Below the pieces are notes generated by a model. That model had not been told where the DNA came from and did no database searches. It worked only from the letters and a program-made list of their open reading frames with translations. 64,000 bases of DNA from Cyclina sinensis (lineage: Eukaryota; Mollusca; Bivalvia; Venerida; Veneridae): NCBI GenBank assembly GCA_012932295.1, contig JAAONU010000016.1:15850111-15914110 (forward strand), written 5' to 3'. Positions 23,251 to 35,438 of the stretch are shown here, piece after piece (the first letter of the stretch is position 1; the number at the start of each line of letters is the position of its first letter). The position numbers were made by a program, and so were the translations under genes.

Positions 23251-26200
23251 AGCAAGCCTTTTTTGGTGTTCGAATCTACTGTTTAATAGGTAACTGTGAA
23301 ATAAACGAACTTTATATATTCAAAATGCTAGATTTACCATACATGATAAATAATATGACAGTAATTCTTTGCATATCGAAAAGTATTTGGCTGTTTTGAT
23401 GTGTTAATATAAATGTATAGTAAAAGAAAAAAAAAAAGCAAAGCAGACGAAAAAATATGAATAATACAGCGAGTCTTTTCAATAAAAGCTCGACAAAGAA
23501 TAATAAAAAAGATAGTGTAAATATCTCACGTATACTTTATCATAGGCTTTTTTTCTTCATAAAAGTTTCACAAATGTTGTGATAAGACATCTGTCAACAT
23601 TGTGTTATATAAATAAAACAAATTCTACCCATAAATTAAATGATAAAGGGTCTTTTAAGGGTAGATGTTTTATCACTATATCGGGGAGTCAACATTTTAT
23701 CAATTATCACTGCTAGAGTGTAAATATTAGCAGCAGGGTGCCTGCATAAATCATGCAAAAAATCTCAAAACCACCTAAATGTACAAATCCTGAATAATCT
23801 ATTTCCATTATTGAATTTTATCGCCTTATTCTGACATATCATTGAGCGCTGATAAGAGAGTTTATATAGAAATACACAAATAAAATTTTAAACCTTTGCT
23901 TATCTTCACGCCTTTGGATTTCAAATTTATAATCATTCAAACTCCGTATAAAAGCCATTGGCACTTTGAAAAGAATGTTTCGATATCGTCAAGTTTCAAT
24001 AAATTATCACGCTATCGTAAATTTTACAATCGAAATGAAATTGTATCTCTGATGCACTCCCAATACAATTGCTCATGTGCAGTTTTTGCATAAATGAATG
24101 TAGATGTACTGTTGGCCAACTTCAAAATGAGTTCAGTTTGCAAGATATTTCTAGGATAACAGTTTAAACCGTGGCAGTATTTGAATGCATTGGAAAGGAG
24201 CAGCTTCTTTTCCTTTTGAATATGCTGTTTTCGTTGGAGCAAGTTACGACGTCCAAGACTTGTTTGTAAGTACGAGTAAACCATTACAACATGACCAGAA
24301 GGCGCAACAGGGCCTTCGCAGGGTTTTTTAACACCATCTCGTGGTATCTTCACTTTTACTAGCCAGCAATTCAGTGCTGGCTCCAACCGAAGCATCAAAT
24401 TCTAAAGTTCGAGTGGCTGTAACACCATACTTGGATCAAACTCAAGGAATCAACCTTTTCATTGACACTGTGTGTAGAGACAAGACACCTATTTCTTCAT
24501 TTACTTTTTTGTGTAATACTTTATGGAGAGAAAACCCAATACTAGTTTCGTTAACTGCAAAGTCATGTGCTTGTAAAGACTTGTTAATCTAAGTATACTG
24601 TAGTGGTCAAGATAGTTGTTACGTGTCATGACTCCCTTATCTTATATACCTTCTAGGAGAGCCATTGACTAGAACACAATACATGCAGTTTTTAACTTGA
24701 TAAGAAATAAGCCAGACTTGTTTATAATCAGCTTTAACCCTTAGCATGCTAAAATAGACTTGTCCATTTTTCAATCTGGACTGATCCATTAATTGTTTAC
24801 AGACTGCTTATTGAAAATTTAATGATTGAATGGTGAATAGTGCAGACCATGATCAGACGTCCCCTCAACAACAAAGGTCATATCCGGACATATCCGGTCA
24901 GAGATCTCCTGAACTACGGATAACAGACGTGTGGCATAACCAACGCAACGAAATGAATTACAACTGGAGCTTCAATCCTTCTTAATGTATGGCTTAAAAA
25001 GTACAAATATCGAACTGCCCTCTTGGATTTAAAAAAAAACAAGTTTTTTTTCTCACACACACAAGAAAAGCTCTATTTGGGACACACTTTTCTCATGAGG
25101 TCGTTAAGAACAAAAACCAGATTAGGAATGATAAGTTCTGCAAGCACCTTCCTTGAAATCTTGATAAAAAAGAATCACCTGGCACTCTTGGTTTATTATA
25201 GTACTCTAGCTGAAAAAAAACCTAAATAGAAAAATGACAAATACTCGCAATCACTGTCACATACATCTTGGTTGTTCCCAAAATGAAAACGCGCAGAATT
25301 AGTTTTATGTTTTGATTTACATCATTTGCAATCTCGTCTGCTCTTGTTTTCAACATTGATGTCGTCTCCTGATTTAAAATACTCTTATTTTTAATATTTG
25401 AAAAAAGGCGGTCAGTGCTCACAAGAAACGTTACGTAAAATCTTATGTATGCAAATGAAAACTTATTATCCAAATTAGTTATTTTTTAATCTGGATATTA
25501 ACAGCTTACAAACACTAATCTCCCATAAAGAATTTTAACATGTAATTAGGGAAGGTTTAGCAACAGAAATGTGTCAGTAAATATCGAAAATTTTATGGTT
25601 TAAATTGTCCATCCTTAAACACTCCCGGACCTATGCCTGCTTACACACACACACATATATATATAAATTCGTTATACACGTTTTCTCACTTTATTGGGGG
25701 TCTGGTTGTATCATTTCAGTGATAGGTGCTATAAAACTCATGTCAGTTGATGTTTTTCGTGTACATGTACATTTGTTACATCAAAATGCTATTTCAGCGA
25801 CAAATATAACAAGCATTGAGATAAATGATTATATCCAAAACAATTTTGCTGATTTATTTATGTTTGAGCTTCTTATGTTCGTTTATTCCGGAAGCTGTCC
25901 TAAGAAGACAGAGATACTGCTTACAAAAGTGTGCTCCACATCTAACCATGGACTATACATCTATGTACCATATACAGGAACACTGGCAATGGCCCTGTTC
26001 TATCTTCGCTGACTTGTACCACAGCATAAGGTCTAACACATCACACAGTTCCGTGTCAGTGCAGCCCGCCCTAGGTTTCGTTTAAAGATTTATAACCTTT
26101 TCTTCACTTAAAATGTTCAAACTGACTTCAGAAGTTGTGTTTCTATAGTACAACAGCTCAGTCTTAAGACACTAACTTAATACTGTAAGGCCGCCTATCG

Positions 26201-28231
26201 CACGCTGCTAAGCTGCTCAGCTGTCCCAAAAGACCGCCAGTCTCACACCGCCCGTACAATACCCACCTAACGCCGACAGTAAAATTAATTTACACTGTCA
26301 TAAGAACGCAAGTCTTTCTATACATGACCACAAGGCCGGTTTATTTTCACTCCTAATCTACATAACAACAACAGCTAGGCCATAAAAGTCTATATCACGT
26401 TGCTAGATCAGCAGGCAAGGTAGCAAGTCCTAGACCCCACACTTCACGTTGCTTGTCCGCTAAGTCGATAACATCTGTTGTTCTTTCAATTGTTTCGAAA
26501 AGAAAAAAATATGTTACTGGCCCGCAACCTGAAGCAATTTCAACATATGCCAACGAGGAGAAGCGCGGATTTGATTAGTGGAAAGGCACGGAAATTGTGA
26601 TACATGGAACGTGAGTTTGATCCCCCTCTTCTTTACTTACACTAATTGTATTTCAGATTAGAAGTTAAACCTGGGTACCATATATCGGTGCTATACACTG
26701 AGCATGTAAAACGACTAAACGTATCATTGGAATAGACAGCTTTCTTTATCTTCCACCATCACCTAGTAACTAAATAAAGTCTTCCGCTCGAGTCGGTCAT
26801 ACACGCAGCCGTTAAAGGTACGAAATAAGAAATACAGAAAGGAGCTGAATCCATAAAATATAATGTAAGATAGAGCTATTATATGTCATTACACTCAAAC
26901 GGGCTGAGTCGAAATACAAAAACTTCATAGATTAGAACCAAAAATCTTATTTCAAGCATTGAACAAGTTGTTGATCAGATACTAAATCAACGCATGTTGT
27001 CTGTGAAAAGTGAAAAAAGTCAAAAGGTTGTATAACATTTATATAAATCGTACTTGAATGGGATAAAATATGTCAATAATCGTTTTTATTAAATGTTTCT
27101 TATCTATGAAACCATGCCGTGGGAGGTTTATTAATATATTTCTGAATAAGAATTTGTACAAGCTTAAACTGAAAAAACAAACGCCAAAGAAAAAAGGATT
27201 AAAGCATGGAACGTTTAATTAACGCCAATATGTGAAGGGCAAAGTTATAAAAATCATAATGTCACCGTTGACAGGATAAGAAAAGCATTTTTAACTTTTT
27301 ATGCCGATAGAGTGTGAATTGATCGGCCGCACATTAATATCTTCTATTCAAACACTGACAAATATTTCTACGTCTAACGGATTTAAATGAAAAGTAAACA
27401 CTGGGGCTAATAGCTAAAACAGGCATTAATATCATAATGGTGTACCCTTGCATTGGGGGATATATGATCTTGTATAGTGAATAAACAATATATCAGACGA
27501 TAGCCGGTCAACGCGCCAATTAAATCAGCATTTCCATCAACTTAGATCAAGGAATATGTAATCAGAGAACAAATATACAGCTGTTTCAAAAACCGACTGG
27601 GACCATGAATGAAAATCTCGAATTGCATTAAGGAGCTTAAGTGTTAAACTTTGAAACATTTGTTTTCTTTTTGATAATCCGCATAGTGATTTGAACCTAA
27701 ATAGAATATTTTGACTTTAATGGAATTGCACTGTTTGAAACTAGAATGATAAATTTCGGTGGTAGGATTTTAAGTCATACCAGCTTACTGGTAGAATTAC
27801 AGCGTTAAAACCTCCTTCAATATGCTATTTGTGCGGATTTACAGAGGTTTAAGGATGTAATTAAGAATAAGGGTTTTTTTGCGCTTTATTCGTAAATATT
27901 TGTTGTAAATGGATATGATCTTGAAACACGAAACTTGTAGTGACATGGAACGATGACTCTCAGTGTAGTTTAGGAATATGAAACAAAAGAAATTTAAAAG
28001 TTCATGCGGATAGAATTCGATAAACAGCGAGAGTGAAACAAAAGCTTGTTTAAATAAAAAGAATGCTAACAATTATCCAATATTTCCATAGCACCTGACT
28101 GACTTCAATTGTTGAGCAAGCAGGGTGAAACTGCGGATACAAATAATAAAATAATGTAATAATGGATTTTGTGGTCGTGAAAGCATTTAATATTTCTAGA
28201 TATATTTTAAGCTCAGTTTTCGGATTACAGT
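23251..28231. other. Intergenic, no gene recognised
   Basis: About 5 kb of AT-rich sequence between the Hedgehog-like gene and the single-exon ORF at 28.2 kb. Short ORFs (24341-24592, 25605-26012, 25825-26085, for example) lack splice-consistent neighbours, conserved motifs or coding-like composition. A short (CA)n/(TA)n run lies at 25640-25665. A SINE fragment is listed separately. Nothing else is seen. Confidence 0.6.
26562..26705 (+). repeat. tRNA-derived SINE fragment
   Basis: GTGAGTTTGATCCCCCTCTT marks the B-box. Downstream, GGTACCATATATCGGTGCTA and TACACTGAGCATG match the body shared by the copies near 31.2 and 37.6 kb. Confidence 0.6.
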
Positions 28232-29905
28232 ATGAGATTTGAACAGATTCTGGACGGTTTTGAAGACGTTCTGTTTGAAAGTCCTCTTCCGTCAACGCGC
28301 CAGGGAAGTGCAAGCGTTAGGATTGATATGAGCGTACATTCTGATGATTCATTTGAATTTGATGATGTCAATTCCTGTGCGGAAACAGACGAAGGCCGTC
28401 TGTCGAGATCATTACAGTCATGGATGATTGATCACAAATGGAGAACAATAGAACCGTTAGAAAAACCACCTCTCGAACCTGTGTTCAGCGGGAAACTTGG
28501 CAAAGTACGGCGAGTGAATAGGTCAAACAAGACTGCAAAAGAAAGAAGCGTAGCGGCGTCTAAGGACAAAAGGTGTAAGGCGGCACCATTAAGGCGTATA
28601 CCCAGCGATGATTCTATACAAACAAGCTTATCTCTTTTGACATGTTCTTCATTAGAAACTCATGTGATAGAATTAACAAGTTCTAAAACAAAACGGCGTA
28701 AAAAGCGAAAGAACAACTCACGTGCATCTTCTTCAATGGAAACAAATGTACCTTTCGTATCAAAGTGGGAAGAGGTCATGAATCGTCGAGTGACCAACCT
28801 TAACAAACTATTCAAAAATCATACGGTTATGGTAAATAAGTGTGGATTCATTGCCGGAGTAGACGAAAACGAAGAGTCCGAAGCATTCCGCATGATGGAT
28901 AAGGATGAGCAGACGGCACTTTTGGACTGTGGCAGAAGGCGAGGTATAAGGTATACTGACAAAACAACTTTGAAAAGAAGCTCCAGTATGCCTAAACTGA
29001 ACATAGATATAAAACCCCGTGTTATAACGAGAACTTTATCGGCAAATGCTAAGAAATCCTGGGGTAAACAGATTGATATTGCTGAACTAAAACGTGAACG
29101 AATGAATCGCTTGATCGCTATTGAACAGGCCAAAGCTCTGCAGGAAAAGGAGAAGCAGCGAAAAGGACGCCGTCATGGACTCACACGTACTTCATCAAAC
29201 AAATCTTTGACATCATCTGCAAGACCAACCTCTCCTACGAATACTTTAGCTGGAACAGAAGCTTCTATCAGGCAGTCTCAAGGCTCCAGACACAGTTCAG
29301 ACTTGAGGGCTTATTCTCCGTCCGATAAACCCTCGCAGCTTGATGAACCAGAAGAAAAGATCGCGGTCTGGAAAGGCGACAGACAAATTCTTGAAATAGA
29401 TCTCAAAAGAGAACTTACAGAAAGAGTGAAACAAAGAATTGATTCCACACGAACTGCACTGAAACGTGTGACTGGATATGGAGATGAAAACAAACAAAAA
29501 CTCTACATTGGAGGGAACGAAGAGTATCCTCAACATGTAGAAGAGGATTTCTGTCATAAACCTAGAATCATTCAGCAAATGAGAATCTCGCCTCATCTCA
29601 GTGGAATTATACATGACGATATCCAAGTGCGAATGGGACGTCCCAGATATCACGAGATTCGAGTAAACGACCTTGAACAATGGGATAAAGGTCAGGAACT
29701 TAATCGCGCACATAGAAATTTGAAAGTGTTCAACTGGTTACACAGTCTAAACGATGTTACTTTCATTACAAATGTGACTGCAGACGTCAATGATAATGTT
29801 CCTGATGAAGACGGGTCCACGTTGCAGGAACTTCTGCACGTAGAGGCAGCAGACGAACCGGATGTTGCACCACTTTTTAAACAATACGAAGTTCGGATAC
29901 TCTGA
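28232..29905 (+). CDS. Single-exon 557-residue protein of unknown function
   Basis: One uninterrupted frame of 557 codons, far longer than chance at this base composition, so very probably coding. No signal peptide or membrane segment is visible. The N-terminal 60 residues are acidic (SDDSFEFDDVNS). A basic stretch follows (KTKRRKKRKNNSR, near residues 153-165), which could be a nuclear localisation signal. Near residues 285-315 there is a charged helix likely to form a coiled coil (ELKRERMNRLIAIEQAKALQ). Then comes a Ser/Thr-rich low-complexity linker and a C-terminal part with several tryptophans (EQWDKG, VFNWLHSL). I recognise no family. A splice acceptor-like TTACAG just before the ATG suggests an upstream non-coding exon. 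AATAAA occurs at 30956. No frame breaks. Confidence 0.7.
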   Translation: MRFEQILDGFEDVLFESPLPSTRQGSASVRIDMSVHSDDSFEFDDVNSCAETDEGRLSRSLQSWMIDHKWRTIEPLEKPPLEPVFSGKLGKVRRVNRSNKTAKERSVAASKDKRCKAAPLRRIPSDDSIQTSLSLLTCSSLETHVIELTSSKTKRRKKRKNNSRASSSMETNVPFVSKWEEVMNRRVTNLNKLFKNHTVMVNKCGFIAGVDENEESEAFRMMDKDEQTALLDCGRRRGIRYTDKTTLKRSSSMPKLNIDIKPRVITRTLSANAKKSWGKQIDIAELKRERMNRLIAIEQAKALQEKEKQRKGRRHGLTRTSSNKSLTSSARPTSPTNTLAGTEASIRQSQGSRHSSDLRAYSPSDKPSQLDEPEEKIAVWKGDRQILEIDLKRELTERVKQRIDSTRTALKRVTGYGDENKQKLYIGGNEEYPQHVEEDFCHKPRIIQQMRISPHLSGIIHDDIQVRMGRPRYHEIRVNDLEQWDKGQELNRAHRNLKVFNWLHSLNDVTFITNVTADVNDNVPDEDGSTLQELLHVEAADEPDVAPLFKQYEVRIL

Positions 29906-30955
29906 TATTTTGGTTAACTTTATTTTAAATCAAGAGTGAGTTAGAATAAAACCGAAGATTTAAAAGGATCAAACTTATAATCTCTGTCGCTATTTTACAA
30001 CTTTCGGCAAAAGAAGGCTATCAGGATTTAAATATATTCAAAACATTACATATTCGTTTCGAGTGTCAAATTTTTGTATACTTGCCCATTAACATAATTT
30101 AATATTTATGTGGATGAAAAGTGTAAAAAGAGCCATACATTATCATAATAATCTATATTTCATTGATGAAATAGGACGAAATTTAGTCATTCGTCTATAC
30201 TTACGTAGAACCAGGTTAAAACTTACATATGATCAAGAAAATTCAAAATGTTGTTTAAATTGAGAAGACCAAATAATATCGTTTTATTTTTAGACTTTAT
30301 GAGGTAAACGGAAAACTGTGCTAGCAATTCAGTTTCAGTATAACTGTGATACAATAGTCGATTAAAGAGATTTAAGAGGTGTAGAAAAACTTTCCGAGTA
30401 TTATTGTCACGGTGCTCTGCTTACGGGTATATATTTTCAGAAGCAATATTTTACGAGGGCACAGATATATCATCTTATTAATTGATGAATTGATTGGCAG
30501 TTACTTTTGAGTTTACTTATTTTTTCATATTATTTTACTTTTAAGGGATCAGAGGGTAGAGAAAGGTTAAAGTTCATTTTATCTTTCAACAGAAAATATT
30601 TAGTTTGTAAGATATGTTCAATGTTATTTTTGATGTGAAATCTCTATTTAAATTTATATGTACCATACAGGGTTTTCTCAGATAAGTTTCCTATGGTTTG
30701 TGGAAATGAGTAAATAGCTTCATTTGTATATGTGTGTTTTGTATATGTCGTTCTACTTGCCGCAAATCATTGTATCATAAACTGGTCTGATCTGTGCTGT
30801 GATATTTAATCAGAATCTGTTTGTGATCAGAGAAATTTATATGATTTACAATTTAAAAAACGTGAATAATTCTGATATGGTTTTTATTACGTATTTAGAT
30901 TTACTACACCAATAATATCAAGAAAAAAACTTGTTTTGTTTGTTTTTGATTTTGT

Positions 30956-30961
30956 AATAAA
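30956..30961 (+). terminator. Candidate poly(A) signal for the 557-residue gene
   Basis: AATAAA about 1.05 kb after the stop codon, in the AT-rich 3' flank. The intervening sequence shows no other gene, so it may be a long 3' UTR. Confidence 0.35.
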
Positions 30962-31029
30962 TGGACGACTTTCTTTTTCCAGGCCATATTTTGATATAGC
31001 ATCATGTGTTCACAACATCTTACTTTGAG

Positions 31030-31115
31030 AACGAAAGAAAGAAAGAAAGAAAAAAGAAAGAATGAATGACAGACTGACTGACTGACTGACTGCTTGAATG
31101 TATGAATGAATGCCT
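31030..31115 (+). repeat. Compound microsatellite (GAAA)n-(GACT)n-(GAAT)n
   Basis: Consecutive GAAA, GACT and GAAT tetranucleotide runs at 31035-31112. Confidence 0.85.
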
Positions 31116-31159
31116 CACTTAATAAAGTTCAATTGGAAATGTTTCAGTTGCATGCTTTG

Positions 31160-33305
31160 GTGAATTTCATTTGGCTGCCAGTTGATCCCCATCTCCTCCA
31201 CTTACATTACTGTCTTTCGGATAGGGACGTTAAACCGAGGTCTCATGTATCAGCGCTGTACACCTAAGCATGTAGAAAAAAACCAGGGGTAGTCTCTGGA
31301 TTGGGATGGTTTTTAGCTCGATTTTTTTCGAAGAAAAAAATCGAGTTATTGCTATAGTCATGGTGTCGTTGTCGTTGCCGCTGCCGCTGCCGTTGCCGTT
31401 CCCGTTCGAAAACTTTAACATTGATAATATTTTTTATTAGTTAATGGATTGTCTTCATACTTGGACACAACAACCCTTTGGACAATACCTTCAAGTAGAC
31501 CAGACTGAATTTGACCTTGACTCATAAAAGACCTTCACCTTTAAGGTCAAATTGTTAAATTTTGCTAAAATTGGCCATAACTTTGTTATTTGTTGTTGGA
31601 TTTGATTCATACTTGGACAAAACAACACTTATGACAAATCCGACATTATGATTCTTTAATGTTCGACCCTGACCTTAAAATGACCTTCACAGTCAAGGTC
31701 AAATTATTGAAATTTGCTAAAACTGGCCATTACTTTGTCGTTCATGGTTGGATTTGATTAATACTTGGACAAAACAACACTTATTACAAAATCGACATGT
31801 TGAATAACTCGTTTTTGACCATGACCTTAAAATAATCTTGACAGTCACGGTCAGATTGTTGAATATTTTGCTTTAATTGCCATAACTTCCTCTTTTTTAT
31901 GGATTTGATTCATACTAGGACAAAACAACACCTATGACAAATCCAACATGATTATTTCAAGTTTGACCTTGACCTTTAAATGACCTTGACAATCAAGGTC
32001 AAATTATAAAATTTTACTAAAACAGGCCATAACTTTGTTATTTATGGTTAGATTTGAATCAAACTTGGACAAACAACACTTATGACAAAGCTGACATGTA
32101 AAATTAATCAAGCGTGACCTTTAATTTCAAAATGACCATGAGCATCAAGGTCAAATTATTGAATTTTGCTTTAATTGTCATAACTTTGTTGTTTATGGTT
32201 GGATTTGATTCATACTTGGACAAAACAATTATGACAAAATCGACATGTTGAATAACTCAGGTGTGACCATAACCTTAAAATGACCTTGACCATCAAGGTC
32301 AGATAATTGAATTTTGCTTAAATTGTCATAACGTTCTCATTTATTTATTGGTTTGATTCATACTTGGACAAAACAGCACTTACGACACATCTGACATTTT
32401 GATTCTTTCGAATATGACATTGACCTTCAAATGACCTTGACAGTCAATGTCAAATTATTGAATTTTGCTAAAACTGGCCATAACTTTGTTATTTGTGATT
32501 TCACTTTAATCATACTTGGACAAAACAACACTTATGATCAAGCCGACATGATAAATTATTCAAGTGTGACCTTAACCTTAAAATGACCGTGACCATCAAG
32601 GTCAAATTATTGAATTTTGCTCAAATTGTCATTACTTTGTTATTTATTTATGAATTTGATTCATACTTGGACAAAACAACACTTATGACAAATCCAACAT
32701 TATGAATTTTTCAAGTGTGACCTTGACTTTAAAATGGCCTTGACAGTCAAGGTCAAACAATTGAATTTTGCTTACATTTGCCATAACTTTGTTATTTGTT
32801 GTTTGATTTGATGTATACTTGTACAAAATACACTTATGACAAAACCGATATGTTGAATAACTCAAATATGACCTTGACCAAAAAATGACTTTAACCGTCA
32901 AGGTCAGATGATTGAATTTTGCTTAAATTGTCATAACCTTGTCATTCTTTTATGGATTTGATTCATACTCGGACAAAACTATAGTTATGACTAATCTGGC
33001 GTTTTAATTCTTTCAGGTATGAACATGACCTTTAAATGACCTTGACAGGCAAGATCAAATGTTTGAATTTTGCAAAAATTGGTATGGGTGGATTTGCTAA
33101 TTATATTTCCAAATGATATTTCATTTCAAATCTCTTCACCACAATGTGCTCCCTCTGATTTGTTTGCCTTTGAAAATAGGAAAAAGTCGAGCGTGGCCCC
33201 CGCTTGCAGTGGCTCTTGTTGTATCTTGCCCCCACAACATATAATAACTAAACTCTGCAGAGGGCGTCATCATATCGGCAACCGGTACCGACGATAAATG
33301 AACTC
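31160..33305 (+). repeat. SINE copy split by an inserted tandem-array element
   Basis: The left part (to about 31308: CGTTAAACCGAGGTCTCATG, then CCAGGGGTAGTCTC) and the right part (from about 33220: GTATCTTGCCCCCACAACAT, then GCAACCGGTACCGACGATAA) together match the uninterrupted copy at 37580-37830, where the halves are contiguous (GGGATGTTTTCTGTATCTTG). The SINE was therefore present before the array element arrived. Confidence 0.75.
31309..33222 (+). mobile_element. Pearl/Helitron-like non-autonomous element with an 11-copy, about 151-bp tandem core
   Basis: It opens with a strong hairpin (AGCTCGATTTTTTTCGAAGA, then the complement ending ATCGAG) and a GTCGTTGCCGCTGCC tract. About 11 tandem units follow (31440-33075). 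The marker CATACTTGGACAAAAC recurs at about 31460, 31610, 31760, 31912, 32064, 32212, 32362, 32512, 32664, 32814 and 32967. It ends near AAAAAGTCGAGCG...GGCTCTTGTT. Bivalve pearl-type elements, classed with Helitrons, have this left end / tandem core / right end plan. No Rep/helicase frame is present. Each unit carries several AGGTCA half sites. Confidence 0.7.
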
Positions 33306-35438
33306 AAAATAGATTGACACCTGATTCATGTTACCAATTGTCGATTCGCATGTAATGCCAATTATCGCTTGTACTGCCGATTAGCATCTAACTGCCTGTT
33401 GCCTTTTGCAAATTCACTTCATGCAGATTCCTTGGTTCACAAATTGAACTAGCATCTGACTTCCTCTTGCCATTTGACGAGTACACGTTTTAATGAAATT
33501 ACAGGTGGCTATTAGTTCCATATATCAGTTTAAACCAGTAAATGGGTATTTACTTCTATCACAGTCTGCATGCTTTTCTGTTTCTGTTCATCGGTATTGT
33601 AGTTAACATAAAAAACTTGCTTTCTGGTGAGGTTAAAACGACAGCTTTTCATTTTGAAGTGTAAGCCCAGAATTTAAAATTAAACACGGTCGATTACCTA
33701 TTGTATTTATAATTTCTATTTTGGACAATAAAGCGCACGAAAGTATCTGGCCAAACCAACGATTTTCTGGTGAATTAAACAAATTACCCCTTAACATGTT
33801 CATTTTCTTCAGCTATTATCTTATTAACTTTACTTGTATTTGAATAAATGAGATTGTTAAGGGTAATGAAATTGCACAATTATTCAACGTGGTTTTGAAT
33901 AATCCATATTTTGCTGGCATAATTTTCAAGACGCCGTTAATTCACCATGAGAATACCCTTTTTTCAGCATGTCTTACGATGGATACAAATCGAAAGATAC
34001 CTCCCCTATTTTGTTCGTTATGTGTAGTTTCCTAGGTTTAAAGGGCGACGATTCGTACTTTCATATTAGTAATTCATTTAAGAGTTAACCATATCATTGA
34101 ACAGTACTGACATGAATCGCACTAAATAATGCTATGATTTAAATGTAGTACTACCACAAAAAATAGCTTTTAAATAAATGGAAGTGAAATTTACCGGTGT
34201 AAAATCGCTGGAGAGAGATGTCGTTTATAACATGATGCCATGATGTTTATATACTGGTTCTCAAATTCAGGGAAAAGAAAATACTTCCTAAATCAATATC
34301 CCACAAATATTTATGGCATTAAACCGACCTAGGCTAAAGGTCAAATGAGTAGTAATCAATACATCATTTGTAACACTGTTTTAATTGAAAACAATAATTG
34401 TACATAATAGAATCATAAATTTACAAATTCTTTATAAATAAAGCTTCATTTAAAGGGACATACCCTGAAAGTAATGCATGATGTCCTGCATGAATCGTGT
34501 ATTTTACTTGGTTCATTCTCTTTAAAATGAAAAATAATTGAAAATGGTAAGAAGGATATATATGTTCAGAAATGTCACGTTAGGGCATTTCGACCCTGAG
34601 AAAGTTTTCATTTGTAATCAATGGTTATCCGTCACCCAAAACTTGTACTAAAACTCTCTATTCATGCATTCAGGTTATACTTCAAATTTTTGTCTTACAC
34701 CTTGATATCGAGTCAATATTTATTAATATCATTCAGTTTTATATGATTTTAAAGAAATGGAATGTTTTAGGTTATGCGTATTTAAATGCATGTGTCATAC
34801 AGTTAATTTTACAAAAGGCATGACCCACATGCACGGACTATAGAAATACGAACATTGTATGATGTAACAGATAACGTGCTCTTCACTCGAACAGTGTCCC
34901 CATGTTTTCTCCATTTTTTTTATTCATTTTTATTTTATTTGGTTTTACATTTTTCTATTTTTAGAATCAGTTGAAGAGTGGTGCACGTATTACTAACGTG
35001 GCATCTTACAACGTCATTTGATTTTTTTCGGCATCGATTTTGACCTATATTTGTAACGAATGAAATAGTTTGATACAAAATCTTCAGCTAAAGAAGGAAG
35101 TTGGCCATTGGTAATAGGTAATTAGCTTCTGAAAATAATGCAATAATGGTAACATTTATAACATTAATACAGTCGTTAATTAGATATCTAAACATTTTAA
35201 CCAAGAAAAATTATTCCTAATGGAATAAACATATAATATATATTTCTAAAATGTTCTAAACTGTTATGAACATCGGATATTCGACTAAGTACTACAAACG
35301 TTAAATGTTTGCCAATGTCCGACGGAACATTAATATTGTACTGTATTTACGGCCGATCATCTTTTTAAAAGACATTTCTTGTTTATAATGTGTTTATATT
35401 CTGTTTGATTAAATCTTAAATTTGAAGTATTTTTTTCT
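33306..35438. other. Intergenic, no gene recognised
   Basis: About 2.1 kb of AT-rich sequence between the SINE/array and the 3' end of the lectin-like receptor gene. No ORF with coding character. It probably includes the 3' UTR of that minus-strand gene. Confidence 0.5.

Noticed and set aside
24341..24592. 83-codon plus-strand ORF after a TTTTACTAG acceptor-like site, as an exon
   Set aside because: No partner exon or donor in a compatible phase, and it lies downstream of the poly(A) signal of the Hedgehog-like gene.
25605..26085. Overlapping 135- and 86-codon plus-strand ORFs
   Set aside because: No recognisable domain, no splice-consistent neighbour, and the first starts in a simple (CA)n/(TA)n run.
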